Assembly: GCF_004359215.1 (NCBI RefSeq)
Contig: NC_090611.1
Span: 6,028,929 to 6,048,108, forward strand
Reading direction: 5' to 3'
DNA from: Bremia lactucae
Lineage: Eukaryota > Oomycota > Peronosporomycetes > Peronosporales > Peronosporaceae
DNA: 19,180 bases
Made by a program: the position numbers and the translations under genes. Under the pieces are notes generated by a model, which was not told where the DNA came from, searched no databases, and was given only the letters and a program-made list of their open reading frames with translations. This document shows positions 1 through 7,724 of this stretch, piece after piece (the stretch's first letter is position 1; each line of letters starts with the position of its first letter).

Positions 1-506
1 TTTCAGAAGCTCTGAACGAGCTCTGAACTCAGCCCTTGGTAGTTCAAACGTCTGTTTGAGTCGGGTTTTAAAAGCCTCTAGCGACCCAAAGACGTATGGG
101 TCGCGCAACTTAATGCTTAATGCCCAAGTTTTGGCACGACCTGCCAGATTTGATTGAGCGAATGCGATTTGCATTTGCTCGTCGATGATGTGACGTGGCC
201 TTATGGCATCGTCCAACTCGACAAACCATCTCAAGAGGGAGTCTTCTTCGACTTCCCTATACTTAGAGATGTCAATCTTTAAAAATTCGGGACGACGCGT
301 TTGCGTCATCCCAGGTACAGGTGTCTGTACCTTTGTAACCTCAACAGTTCTGCTTGTTTAGAGTCTTGCTGATTCAGCAGGGCTACTTTTTCCTTCATCT
401 CGTCAAGTTCATGTTGTATCAACTTGGCGATAGTTGAATGGAGGGCATCTCTGTCCAAATTGGACAGCATTGCCAAGTTTGCATCGTTTCCTACGGTCGA
501 ACTCAT
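1..506 (-). pseudogene. Ty3/gypsy gag, family A, copy 1 (frameshifted, runs off left edge)
   Basis: Gag-like structural protein of an LTR retrotransposon. Reading starts at an ATG at 504-506 (MSSTVGND...) and stays open to 306, then hits a stop. The downstream part, down to base 1, is open in another frame and matches the plus-strand copy at 10890 almost base for base (LKIDISKYR, LLRWFVELDDAI, FAQSNLAGR). The break is explained by one missing base near 330, where the other copy has an extra C in a CAACAGG context. Apart from this the visible part is well preserved, so the insertion is probably young. No zinc knuckle is seen because the 3' part lies outside the window. Its leader and 5' LTR lie immediately to the right (507-1100). 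Assignment to gag is firm from the match to copy 2, which continues into a protease; the family name is by resemblance to oomycete Ty3/gypsy Gag. Confidence 0.85.
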
Positions 507-649
507 TCGTTAAACCGCACTCCTTTCTACATCACTTAGAAAGGAGTAGCTTTCAGGGGAAACGTGATGCGTATTCTCACTATGATCTAACATGTCCATG
601 TTAGATGTGGGAAATTTGGTCCTTTGACGGACTACAAAGTGCTACCAGG
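507..649 (-). other. Family A leader with primer-binding site
   Basis: Untranslated leader between the 5' LTR and gag of copy 1. On the minus strand the LTR end is followed by CC and then TGGTAGCAC, which has the form of a primer-binding site (TGG pairs with the CCA end of a tRNA). The first eight bases also occur in primer-binding sites that use initiator tRNA-Met, but beyond that I cannot name the tRNA. A leader segment containing CATCTAACATGGACAT and the AGAAAGGAGTG stretch just before the ATG recurs upstream of copy 2 (10791-10889). Confidence 0.65.
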
Positions 650-1100
650 TGTAACGGGGCACTACGACTTGTACTGTTTCAGTACAAGTCCACTTCACAC
701 TGCTTCAGTTGTGAGTGGTGCCTTACGTTAGGTGACGTACACTGTACGTACAAAGAAGACTTCTCTTTAGACAAGTAGACTTAAGAGGGTAAAATGAAAA
801 CTGTATTAATATAGTTAAGTGTCTCTTAATCTATCTTTGTAAATGCTAACTTAACTATAACCTAATACTAAACATGTAAATCAATTCTTATCTCTATCTT
901 ATCTGGTAACTCTCTTTGATTACTCCTACAGCTGATTAGTCTGCGGAATAAATAGTTATAATGGCCTATACCTATTTATGGATAAGAATTCAGGAAGTAC
1001 TATATAAAGTAATATCCTCCAAATATTATCTACCTTTTAGATAATATATTAATTAACAAATTTTAAGTGTTAAGTTCATGTAACTATACACCCCCTCACA
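650..1100 (-). repeat. Family A 5' LTR (451 bp)
   Basis: Long terminal repeat in minus orientation: read on the minus strand it begins TGTGAGGGGGTGTATAG and ends GTGCCCCGTTACA, so it has TG...CA termini. It is directly followed on that strand by the primer-binding site and gag of copy 1, which fixes it as a 5' LTR. The LTR at 4051-4503 is its inverted counterpart, roughly 90% similar by eye over the compared 200 bases. Its 5' end abuts the TAGGG repeat at 1101 without spacer. The matching 3' LTR lies beyond the left edge, so target-site duplications cannot be checked. Confidence 0.85.
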
Positions 1101-1239
1101 TAGGGTGTGTGTCTAAGTAGAGCGTGGCCGCATTACGACGTGCCCGCCTACAGATTTGATGAAGTCGGTGTGATTATAGAAATTTGCAGGAGAGGGTGTG
1201 TATTTAATAAAAGGGTGTGTGCATATAGCATTTCCCCTA
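1101..1239 (-). repeat. TAGGG...CCCTA repeat, copy 1 (139 bp, MITE-like)
   Basis: Short non-coding repeat bounded by TAGGG (1101-1105) and CCCTA (1235-1239). Read on the minus strand it starts TAGGGGAAATGCTATATGCA followed by two CACACCC blocks. The same plan is seen in plus orientation at 3635-3816 and 16186-16424. Its inner 51 bases (1101-1151) match the reverse complement of 3766-3816 at 50 of 51 positions. It ends 110 bp before the PPIL2 start codon, so the promoter of that gene may lie partly in it; GCATTTCCCC at 1228-1237 loosely recalls the oomycete initiator, a weak inference. No transposase is visible, and non-autonomous DNA transposon is only a hypothesis. Confidence 0.6.
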
Positions 1240-1349
1240 TTCTATTGTTTAAATTTTTACAGCTAGCAGCTACCTTGACTATTACGGCAAGCACACTTTT
1301 TTAATTATTTTTATTGCTATTTAAAGAATACTTCTGAAAAGATTCTAAT

Positions 1350-3549
1350 ATGAGAAAGAATCGGCACAGTAAAGACCGACTGTTCATCACGCAGACCGAG
1401 CACAAGTATCTTTACGGTGGTAAAAAACATGAAGTCCGTCACGCCTACAAGCGTACGTTTGTCCGCAACACCTCAATGCTTCTCGCTCTCATGCTCACTT
1501 TGTCCGTGGCAGGTCTTCCATTCAATTGCTGCGCTATAACTTTATGCCCTTTCACGGTACGAGCTCGTGGTTATCTCTCACTTAAATTCATATTTTTATG
1601 TATTCACTTCAAGAATCCAGTATGCACCCGTGAGGGCCACTTATTCGACCTTGAAGCCGTCGTGCCTTACGCTAGAGACAACCATGTCGTACGTCCTTTA
1701 ATGCCGACACAACTCCAAATATCTGTGAACTCACGTATTTATTCTCTTAGAATCCTGTCACAGGGAAACCGTTAATGCTAAAGGAGCTTATAAATTTACA
1801 CTTTAGCAAAAATATTAAGGGAGATTACCATTGCCCAGTAACTTACAAGGTATTTACTGACAATACCAAGATCGCCGCTATCGCCACTACAGGCAATGTA
1901 TATTGCTATGAAGCTATTGGAGAACTGAACATTAAAGCAAAAAATTGGACGGTCCGCAATCGTGTCCTCTTCCTATCTTTCTGCTATCAAAACATTTAGC
2001 GTCAATTTGCTTGCAATACAGGATCTTATAACTGGAACAAAATTTAAGCGCATCGATGTAATTGTCTTGCAGGATCCGCAAGACTTCTCTAATCGCGAGA
2101 TAAAGAAATTTGAGCATTTAAGACAAGCAAAATCGAGTATAAGTGTACGTTGGCATATGCAATTATTTACGGATCACGTGTTACATTGATTTGATTAAAT
2201 TCTTTTTTTAACAAACAGAAGGATCGTAAAACATTAGCAGCTCGGAATATCCGTACCAATGCCGCAACTGATCGTATTCTACAAGAAGTATGGTGCTTGT
2301 TCAGGAACTTGAATTTTAATCCCATAAAGAAATGTAAACTCATTTTGCGTGTGTATATATATATATAGCTTGAAGCAAAAAAAATGGTACACAAGGAATC
2401 AGCTATAATAAACGACTATGCGGCTGAAAGCTTAATCGAAAGTAACAACATTGAGACTTTGCAAACCAGCTCCTTCATAGTAAAAAAAGGAAATGCTGCT
2501 GCTAACGAGGATAGAGACTCAGGAAAGCTTCAGCTTTCCCACTCTACTTCTGGCAAATGCTCTAGCTCGTTTACATCTAGCGTGATAGCCCCTGTTACCG
2601 AGAATGCGATAACTCTTGCTTCAGAACAGGAACTGCTTCAAAGAAGATGGCAGACCGTTCGGAAACTGAAAAAGAAAGGCCTCGTGCAGCTTGAGACCAC
2701 ATTTGGCAAAATAAACTTGGAAGTGGATTGCGATTTTGTTCCACAAACGGCTGATAATTTCTTGAGCTTGTGTCAGAGAAAGTATTACGACGGCGTTCTT
2801 TTCCACAGGGTTATAAGAGGCTTTATGATGCAAGGGGGAGATCCGACGGGCACAGGCCGAGGTGGCGAATCCATATATAAGAAGCCATTCCGTGATGAAA
2901 TTGACGACCGTCTGGTAAGACTAAAATACTTCCTCGACTTATGCTCACTGATTCTGACGTAATTGTAAAATGACGACTTTAGACCCACAACTCAAGAGGT
3001 GTATTAAGTATGGCAAATTCTGGGCCAGGTACGAATAAGTCGCAGTTTTTTATCACTTTCAATGCATGCACGCATTTGGACAAAAAACACACGATTTTTG
3101 GCCGGGTTGTTGGAGGAATGGACGTATTAGATATTATCGAGCACTTGAATACTGGAGCAGAGGACCGGCCTTTCGAGGATGTGCGCATTAAAAGTACGCA
3201 AATATTTGCAAACCCGTTCCAAGAATACGATGAAGCACTTGCACAAGGCTTAGATTTCGTGCAGCACTTAAAGAGAAAAGAAATTTGTGAGGCTACTGCT
3301 AAGGAACAAGGAAGTGTTTTGAAGGTTAGTGGCAAATGGGTAGCCTTTGACGATCTTCGTGACGTCGATGTCGCTAGCATCCCGTTAACCGAGACATTAG
3401 AAAGCGATACCATCGGAAAGTACTTGAACATCAATGAGAATGTCTTCTCGAAGAAGCACTTGTTAGAACCACAAACGGCTGTTGAAAGTAAGAAGAAGAA
3501 GACGAAAGATATGACAACTGGCAAATTCGGCAAATTTTTCGGTTGGTGA
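1350..3549 (+). CDS. PPIL2: PPIL2/Cyp60-type U-box cyclophilin (peptidyl-prolyl isomerase-like, putative E3 ubiquitin ligase), 8 exons
   Basis: Exons 1350-1452, 1513-1556, 1614-1688, 1751-1951, 2022-2144, 2219-2287, 2369-2914 and 2983-3549 join into one frame of 575 residues. All seven introns (60, 57, 62, 70, 74, 81, 68 nt) are GT-AG, and three donors read GTACGT. Residues 1-34 carry the family start (KDRLFIT, YGGKK); the U-box follows at about 35-105 ([29 protein letters not shown]), then [10 protein letters not shown] and LNIKAKN. The cyclophilin domain spans about 309-466, with [36 protein letters not shown] and [10 protein letters not shown]. The tail is lysine-rich and ends KFGKFFGW. 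A histidine replaces the tryptophan that binds cyclosporin in CypA; human PPIL2 has tyrosine there. Family members are nuclear and linked to the spliceosome and ubiquitination. Human PPIL2 is slightly shorter (520 residues). No lesion is visible, so the gene is probably functional. The exon 5 donor could instead be 2137, but 2145 keeps the frame. Confidence 0.92.
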
Positions 3550-3634
3550 TGCATTTGTTTAAGTTCGGTTACACTATTGGGTAATCACAAGTGCTACATA
3601 ATTTCCAAAATGAACATTTGGCGGGATTAATATT

Positions 3635-3816
3635 TAGGGAATTAATATATTCACACCCTTTTTCTTTAAATTCGCACCCTTTTTTATTTCTTGGAATTTG
3701 CAGTGCGAGGGAGGTGATTTATAATGGGGCAAACATTTCCAAATTCCAAGCGGCACAATAAGAATGTAGGCGAGCACGTCGTAATGCGGCCACGCTCTAC
3801 TTAGACACACACCCTA
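3635..3816 (+). repeat. TAGGG...CCCTA repeat, copy 2 (182 bp, MITE-like)
   Basis: Begins TAGGGAATTAATATATTCAC 86 bp after the PPIL2 stop codon, with two tandem CACCCTTTTT blocks, and ends CACACACCCTA at 3816. It is the inverted counterpart of 1101-1239; bases 3766-3816 differ at one position of 51 from the reverse complement of 1101-1151. The 3' end of the PPIL2 transcript probably lies in or just before it. Confidence 0.6.
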
Positions 3817-4050
3817 GCACAGCGAGGAAGCGGTTTAACTTGCTTCTCTTGCGTGCAGTGAGGTAGTTGTGGTGGCGCGTTAGCGACCCCACCGAACAAG
3901 CTAAGTACTCTGGTTAAGTGTCGTCACGGGAGCGGTAATCCGGCTCCTCGTGCGCACTTACTAAGTAGGAAGTAGATTTCAGACTGATTTATATTTAATC
4001 GTATTAAATGTAATACCTATTTTTACAAATTAAATGTCAACTATAGATAG
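3817..4050. other. Unassigned spacer
   Basis: 234 bp between the TAGGG repeat and the plus-orientation LTR. No coding signal was seen. It has no counterpart on the left side of PPIL2, where the repeat and the LTR abut directly, so it is either an insertion here or a deletion there. The first half is GC-rich (GTGGTGGCGCG, GCTCCTCGTGCGC), the second AT-rich. Confidence 0.5.
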
Positions 4051-4503
4051 TGTAACGGGGTGTATCGTTACATGAAATTAACACTTCAAGGTTGTTAATT
4101 AATATATTATCTAAAAGGTAGATAATATTTGCAGGATATTACTTTATATAGTAATATTCAGAATTCTTATCCATAAATAGGTATAGACCATTATTCTTAT
4201 TTATTCCGCAGACTAATTAGCTGTAGGAGTAATCAAGAGAGAGTTACAGATAAGACAGAGATAAGAATTCAGTTACATGTTTAGTATTAGATTATAATTA
4301 AGTTAGCATTTACAAAGATAGATAAAGAGACACTTAATTATATTAGTACAGTTTTCATTTACCCTCTTAAAGCTAGTTGCCTTAAGAGAAGTCTTCCTCT
4401 GCACGTACTAGTGTACGTAAAATAACGTAAGGCACCACTCGCAACTGAAGCAGTGCGAAGTGGACTTGTACTGAAACAGTACAAGTCGTAGTGCCCCGTT
4501 ACA
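4051..4503 (+). repeat. Family A LTR, apparently solo (453 bp)
   Basis: Starts TGTAACGGGGTGTATCGTTACA and ends GTGCCCCGTTACA. It is the inverted homologue of the LTR at 650-1100, matching along its whole length. No primer-binding site follows it (next bases TACAACACC), no polypurine tract precedes it, and the flanks show no clear 4-6 bp duplication. It is therefore best called a solo LTR, or one arm of an inverted duplication, rather than part of a complete element. Confidence 0.8.
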
Positions 4504-4752
4504 TACAACACCTAATATGTATTGCGAGCGTATCTTTCTAGATACCTCGCGTCATCCCTCCTAATGTGAATGCACCCATATGCATCACATACACAAGGGT
4601 TGGTCACAAATGTGCACCACACCCGAGTGCTGGATCTAATTACTATTTTTTAGTAATTGACCATCCCCTTAAGTACACCAAGTGTTCTTAACGGGGACTG
4701 TGCAGCAGCCGCACCTTCTCCAAAATTATATTGCCACGAAACAATTCACAAC
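4504..4752. other. Unassigned spacer before the dioxygenase relic
   Basis: Nothing recognisable. It could contain eroded upstream exons of the dioxygenase pseudogene, but no frame is convincing. A short AATATGTATTGCGAGCG stretch at 4513-4529 resembles a stretch near 13190 that also follows an LTR terminus. Confidence 0.35.
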
Positions 4753-5386
4753 AAAGATTGGATTCGTACTACGCAGATCTACGGTACAATGATGTAAACT
4801 AGTCCGCACAATGATGCCGAGGGTTACAACGATACTGCAGCGACGAATCTGGAGCTATTCCATCACACCGACGGAACAAATATGAGCACTTCGCCTGGCT
4901 TGCAAATCGTCAATTGTGTCGACCATGCCGGCGAGGGCGGTAAAAGTCGCTGTAGTGAGGCGGTGAGGCGGTCACGTCGTTCGAACGCTTAAAAATGAAC
5001 ATCGTGAGGCTCTTCAATTCTTAAGTAAAATGTCTCTCCTGTAGTTCACTGTGGACAATGACGCCCACTTGGCCACAATGGAACTCCTCGTTGGATTAGG
5101 CTATGATCGCAATATCACGCAATTTCGCCACAATGACAACGACTGTTCCCTGTCAAGTGGTTAAAATTAATATCACCGGAAGCTGCTTGAGATTATTTGT
5201 CGACCAGAGATGGAAATATGTACCAAAATTAAGATGAGTGAAATGATGGTCTTCGACAATCAACGCGTCATGCACGGTCATCACGCTTTTCACGGCAAAA
5301 GTCGTGCGCTCGTTGGCTGCTGCAGTGGTCGCACGAGTATAAAAGCCGCTTGCGCGTTGGCATCTTTAAGCTCATTGATCGAGTAG
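4753..5386 (+). pseudogene. TauD-family dioxygenase relic, gamma-butyrobetaine/trimethyllysine dioxygenase-like
   Basis: Remnant of a 2-oxoglutarate/Fe(II)-dependent oxygenase of the family that makes carnitine. From 4753 one frame reads KDWIRTTQIYGTMM, a TAA at 4795, then HNDAEGYNDTAA, LELFHHTDGTNMS and PGLQIVNCVDHAGEGGKSRC. The HTD at 4864-4872 fits the iron-binding H-x-D. The frame shifts near 4950-4980. The next frame has a TAG at 5042, then VDNDAHLATMELLVGLG and NITQFRHNDND, stops around 5162, then MVFDNQRVMHGHHAFHGKSR and LVGC up to a TAG at 5384. The distal histidine sits in VMHGH. At least three stops and one frameshift make it non-functional. An original intron may end at CTCCTGTAG (5036-5044). 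The N-terminal half is missing. The choice between butyrobetaine and trimethyllysine substrates cannot be made here. Confidence 0.72.
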
Positions 5387-5571
5387 TGCTTAATAATACT
5401 AGCTCTTTTAATACTTATTAGTCAACCGAACCTCTTCACTTTATTTTCCATACAACAAAGCTGCGACTATCAAACATCAGCCGACCAGCAATCGGGTCAC
5501 TTTTCCTTCCATAAGTACGCATCATATGCTTATTTTTGCTGTAGAATCGAGACAGTGTGGTAAGCGGAAAG

Positions 5572-5929
5572 TGTAGCGGAGGCACTTCGCTCCTAAAGTC
5601 AGAGGAAGAATTTTAGACTCAAAGAGTCTCTTAGCTCCATAGAACTAATGGGTTTAATACCTCAGGGAGTCTAACAAGCAATTAAAGCTTAATGAATCCT
5701 AGTTTAAGGGATTCAGGGGGTCGTAGAATAAAGTGGCAACTAGTGCCCAAGAGTATATACCTTATCAAGGCTTCTATCTCTCACAGATCAATGCGCAAGC
5801 CTTAGGAAGGCACTAGACGCTTTAAGATCAGAAGGGTAACTGAAAATTATTTAATTAAATCTAAAAACGTGACCCTAATTAATTTAAATTAGACTTCGGC
5901 CGCCAGATTTATATCTGGCGGCGACAACA
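5572..5929 (-). repeat. Family B LTR, probable 3' LTR of the minus-strand chromodomain element (358 bp)
   Basis: On the minus strand it begins TGTTGTCGCCGCC at 5929 and ends CTCCGCTACA at 5572, giving TG...CA termini. The end resembles the CTCCGCAACA that precedes the primer-binding site at 10585-10588 and at 10734, which sets the orientation. The bases before it on the minus strand (TTGGAAACAAA) could be a weak polypurine tract, and no primer-binding site follows, as expected of a 3' LTR. An alternative minus-strand LTR start at about 6052 (GAGGAGAGG then TGTAATGGGG) cannot be excluded. Confidence 0.6.
5899..5922. repeat. Perfect 10-bp inverted repeat in the LTR terminus
   Basis: GCCGCCAGAT and ATCTGGCGGC are separated by TTAT. 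The stem is GC-rich in an AT-rich surrounding and lies 7 bp inside the LTR end. It could fold at the end of the LTR transcript, but its function is unknown. Confidence 0.8.
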
Positions 5930-6319
5930 TTTGTTTCCAATAGTAAATAGGATTTTAATAATTCAATATTTTTAAATAAGATAAAAGGGGTATTTGCCCA
6001 TAAAGTAAATTGTACCACAACAACGGCCCTCCAACAAATGTGTGCCCCATTACACCTCTCCTCATCAGACTGTTCACACCGAGTGACAGCATTCGCTTCA
6101 TTTCCTCTTTGAGGTTGAAACAGAATACGGCCGGCATTTACACCACAAAACGAGGAAAGGCCTAGCCGATATTTCAGTGCTCCGATTGACCGAGCAACCA
6201 TGGATCAGGGGATTGTAGGTCAACCGAAGCACTTCAATATCGGCGAAGCCACACTAGGGCTATCGATCTACTTATTCTCGCTTCTAGAGGTGAGAAGCGT
6301 CGTTTGACGCATGCTGACC
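5930..6319 (-). other. 3' region of the family B element, no clear gene
   Basis: Two overlapping minus-strand open frames of 105 and 60 codons exist here (5884-6201, 5955-6137) but show no recognisable motif, and they sit between the chromodomain and the LTR, where untranslated or poorly conserved sequence is expected. A purine run GAGGAGAGG on the minus strand near 6053-6061 could be a polypurine tract. Confidence 0.4.
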
Positions 6320-6830
6320 CTGAGCTTGCCACTTAAAAGCGTCAACGCGTACGGGCAATCTGGCCGGAGAGGTACCTTAAACTCCCAAGCGTTTTCAGAA
6401 GAGGGGTACCCCAGTCACTTCACCAGGACTGGTATTGGCCCTTACGACGACGTCGCTTTATAAATATCTCCAAATAAAACTGAAGGTTCCCCCACGCATC
6501 AAGCAGCGCGGCCGAGGGTCGAAATCTCTACGGAAGCATTTGATGCTTTAAAGCACGAGGTGCAACTTCTTCGTGAGAGCCTTGCTTGGATTGCGGGCTC
6601 TTTTGAGCGGTTCAAAAACGTATTTTGATGCTGGAACGTCAGCAACCTCGTTTAGAAGGCCAGTTGGAGACATCCTGGTGAGGATACAGCAATCTGCGGC
6701 CCGATTGCCTGTCAGCGCAAGCGCCTTTAAGCCCACGTGGGAAGGGTCCCGATACAGCCGACGTAGGACACTGAGTGTGTACGCAGCTTTCTCGATGCAA
6801 CAAGCAATTGTAGTAACCATCTTTATGGGG
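6320..6830 (-). pseudogene. Integrase C-terminal tail and chromodomain of family B
   Basis: Minus-strand end of a Ty3/gypsy polyprotein. From 6820 the frame reads AAYTLSVLRRLYRDPSHVG, the stretch that in related elements follows the integrase GPF/Y module, and goes on through a low-complexity linker to about 6548. After frameshifts, the chromodomain is seen between about 6480 and 6330: KRRRRKGQYQ, LVK, a TGA in place of the usual tryptophan, then LGYPSSENAWEFKVPLRPDC. Chromodomains target integration to marked chromatin. Lesions are at least one nonsense and two frame changes. The protease lies immediately upstream on the same strand, whereas RT, RNase H and the integrase core, which should lie between them, are missing here and present on the plus strand at 7725-9955. 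Confidence 0.75.
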
Positions 6831-6849
6831 GGGTCTCAATGAGGGCGTT

Positions 6850-7145
6850 GTCCGGACGGAATTATTCCGATCTCATCCATGGCTCATGGCGTTTAAGCCA
6901 GGCCATACCCAGGATGAGATCATACCTCGAATCCAGAACAAGGACGAGACCGCTTCCACACTGTCAAAGTCCAGAAGCTTGCTACCTAAGCTCATAAAAC
7001 TTAAAGAACAATGTCACGAGTCTCAGTAGCTAAGCGAGCAGAAATTATCACTTTCATGCGCTTTGAGCACTTTACCGTATTGTTCATTTCTCTCAAAGGG
7101 AAAGACCTCGAGCATAATTGCAAGATGCTCCTGAATCAATTAAAA
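6850..7145 (-). pseudogene. Retropepsin (aspartic protease) of family B
   Basis: Gag-processing protease of the LTR element. On the minus strand LIDSGASCNY (DSG at 7129-7137) is the catalytic aspartate motif and is intact. After frame changes the C-terminal half reads YDLILGMAWLKRHEPWM near 6945-6870, where the family has D-[LV]-ILGM-x-WL, and then a stop. Full retropepsins of this type span about 100 residues, so the length fits. It follows the gag C-terminus at the normal distance but leads directly into the chromodomain tail. Confidence 0.78.
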
Positions 7146-7706
7146 TTGAACATGGCTTACTAAAGCGCTTTTCAGTCGCTTGAGCGACTTACAAGCCGGC
7201 TTGTACTCACGCCCCGTGCCATTACGCACCGAGCTAATTGGGGCTAGGTTCTGTTTATTCGCACCTCCTAGAGGTTCAACAGAGCCTAGCTCTTCCCCAG
7301 TAGGGCTCCCCGCACCTACTGGGTATCGACATTTTCCCGCACCGTACCAGATCTCTGGTGTAGGTCGGAGTTGGAGCTCTTTCGAGCTTTACGCGAATTT
7401 CGAAGAGGGCAGGCCGGACGAAAATGTTTCGTGCTTCCGCACATATACAATGTACGGATGGTCTTATGCTGTTCCACTTGAAGAGCCTCATCTCCTTCCT
7501 CAACGAGGCTTAAATCCATAGGTTTCGCTTTATTAGACGGAACCCATGTGCTCGAAGAGCTTGTTCGGTAAACAGGCGTGCTAACGCGAGCAGACTTAAA
7601 GTCAAACTCGGCGCATTGCGCTATGACAACTGCCTCTTCGAACGTAGCCGGATTGATTAAAGGTCTAAGACCTTAGGCGCAACGCGCAATGGTCCTAGCA
7701 AAGTCT
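7146..7706 (-). pseudogene. Gag C-terminal half with zinc knuckle, family B
   Basis: From about 7706 the minus strand reads GLRPLINPATFEEAVVIAQC and AEFDFKSARVSTPVYRTSS, then PMDLSLVEEGDEALQ and the zinc knuckle MCGSTKHFRPAC (cysteine codons at 7439-7441 and 7409-7411). The first cysteine of the CX2CX4HX4C motif is replaced by leucine, so the knuckle would not bind zinc normally. This is the distal half of a Gag whose N-terminal half lies at 10105-10547, on the same strand but 2.4 kb away, with a plus-strand pol between them. Confidence 0.8.
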
Positions 7707-7724
7707 TAGAAGAGTCATGAACCT

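Noticed and set aside
1101..1105. TAGGG as telomere-type repeat
   Set aside because: The oomycete telomere unit TTTAGGG is not repeated in tandem anywhere here; TAGGG marks the ends of a dispersed repeat.
1107..1304. 65-codon plus-strand open frame upstream of PPIL2
   Set aside because: It starts with GTG inside a repeat, has no recognisable motif and overlaps the TAGGG repeat; chance is sufficient.
2979..3554. 191-codon minus-strand open frame
   Set aside because: It is the antisense of PPIL2 exon 8, whose sense-strand protein is clearly conserved.
4046..4508. Target-site duplication around the LTR at 4051-4503
   Set aside because: The flanking bases GATAG and TACAA do not match, so a clean solo-LTR insertion cannot be claimed.
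5884..6201. Minus-strand open frames of 105 and 60 codons
   Set aside because: No motif, and they run through the LTR boundary and hairpin of the family B element.
6573..6842. Plus-strand frame with PTWEGS and VVTIFMGG that resembles Gag
   Set aside because: The opposite strand reads YRDPSHVG in the integrase tail and leads into a chromodomain, which explains the region better; the plus-strand likeness is short and isolated.
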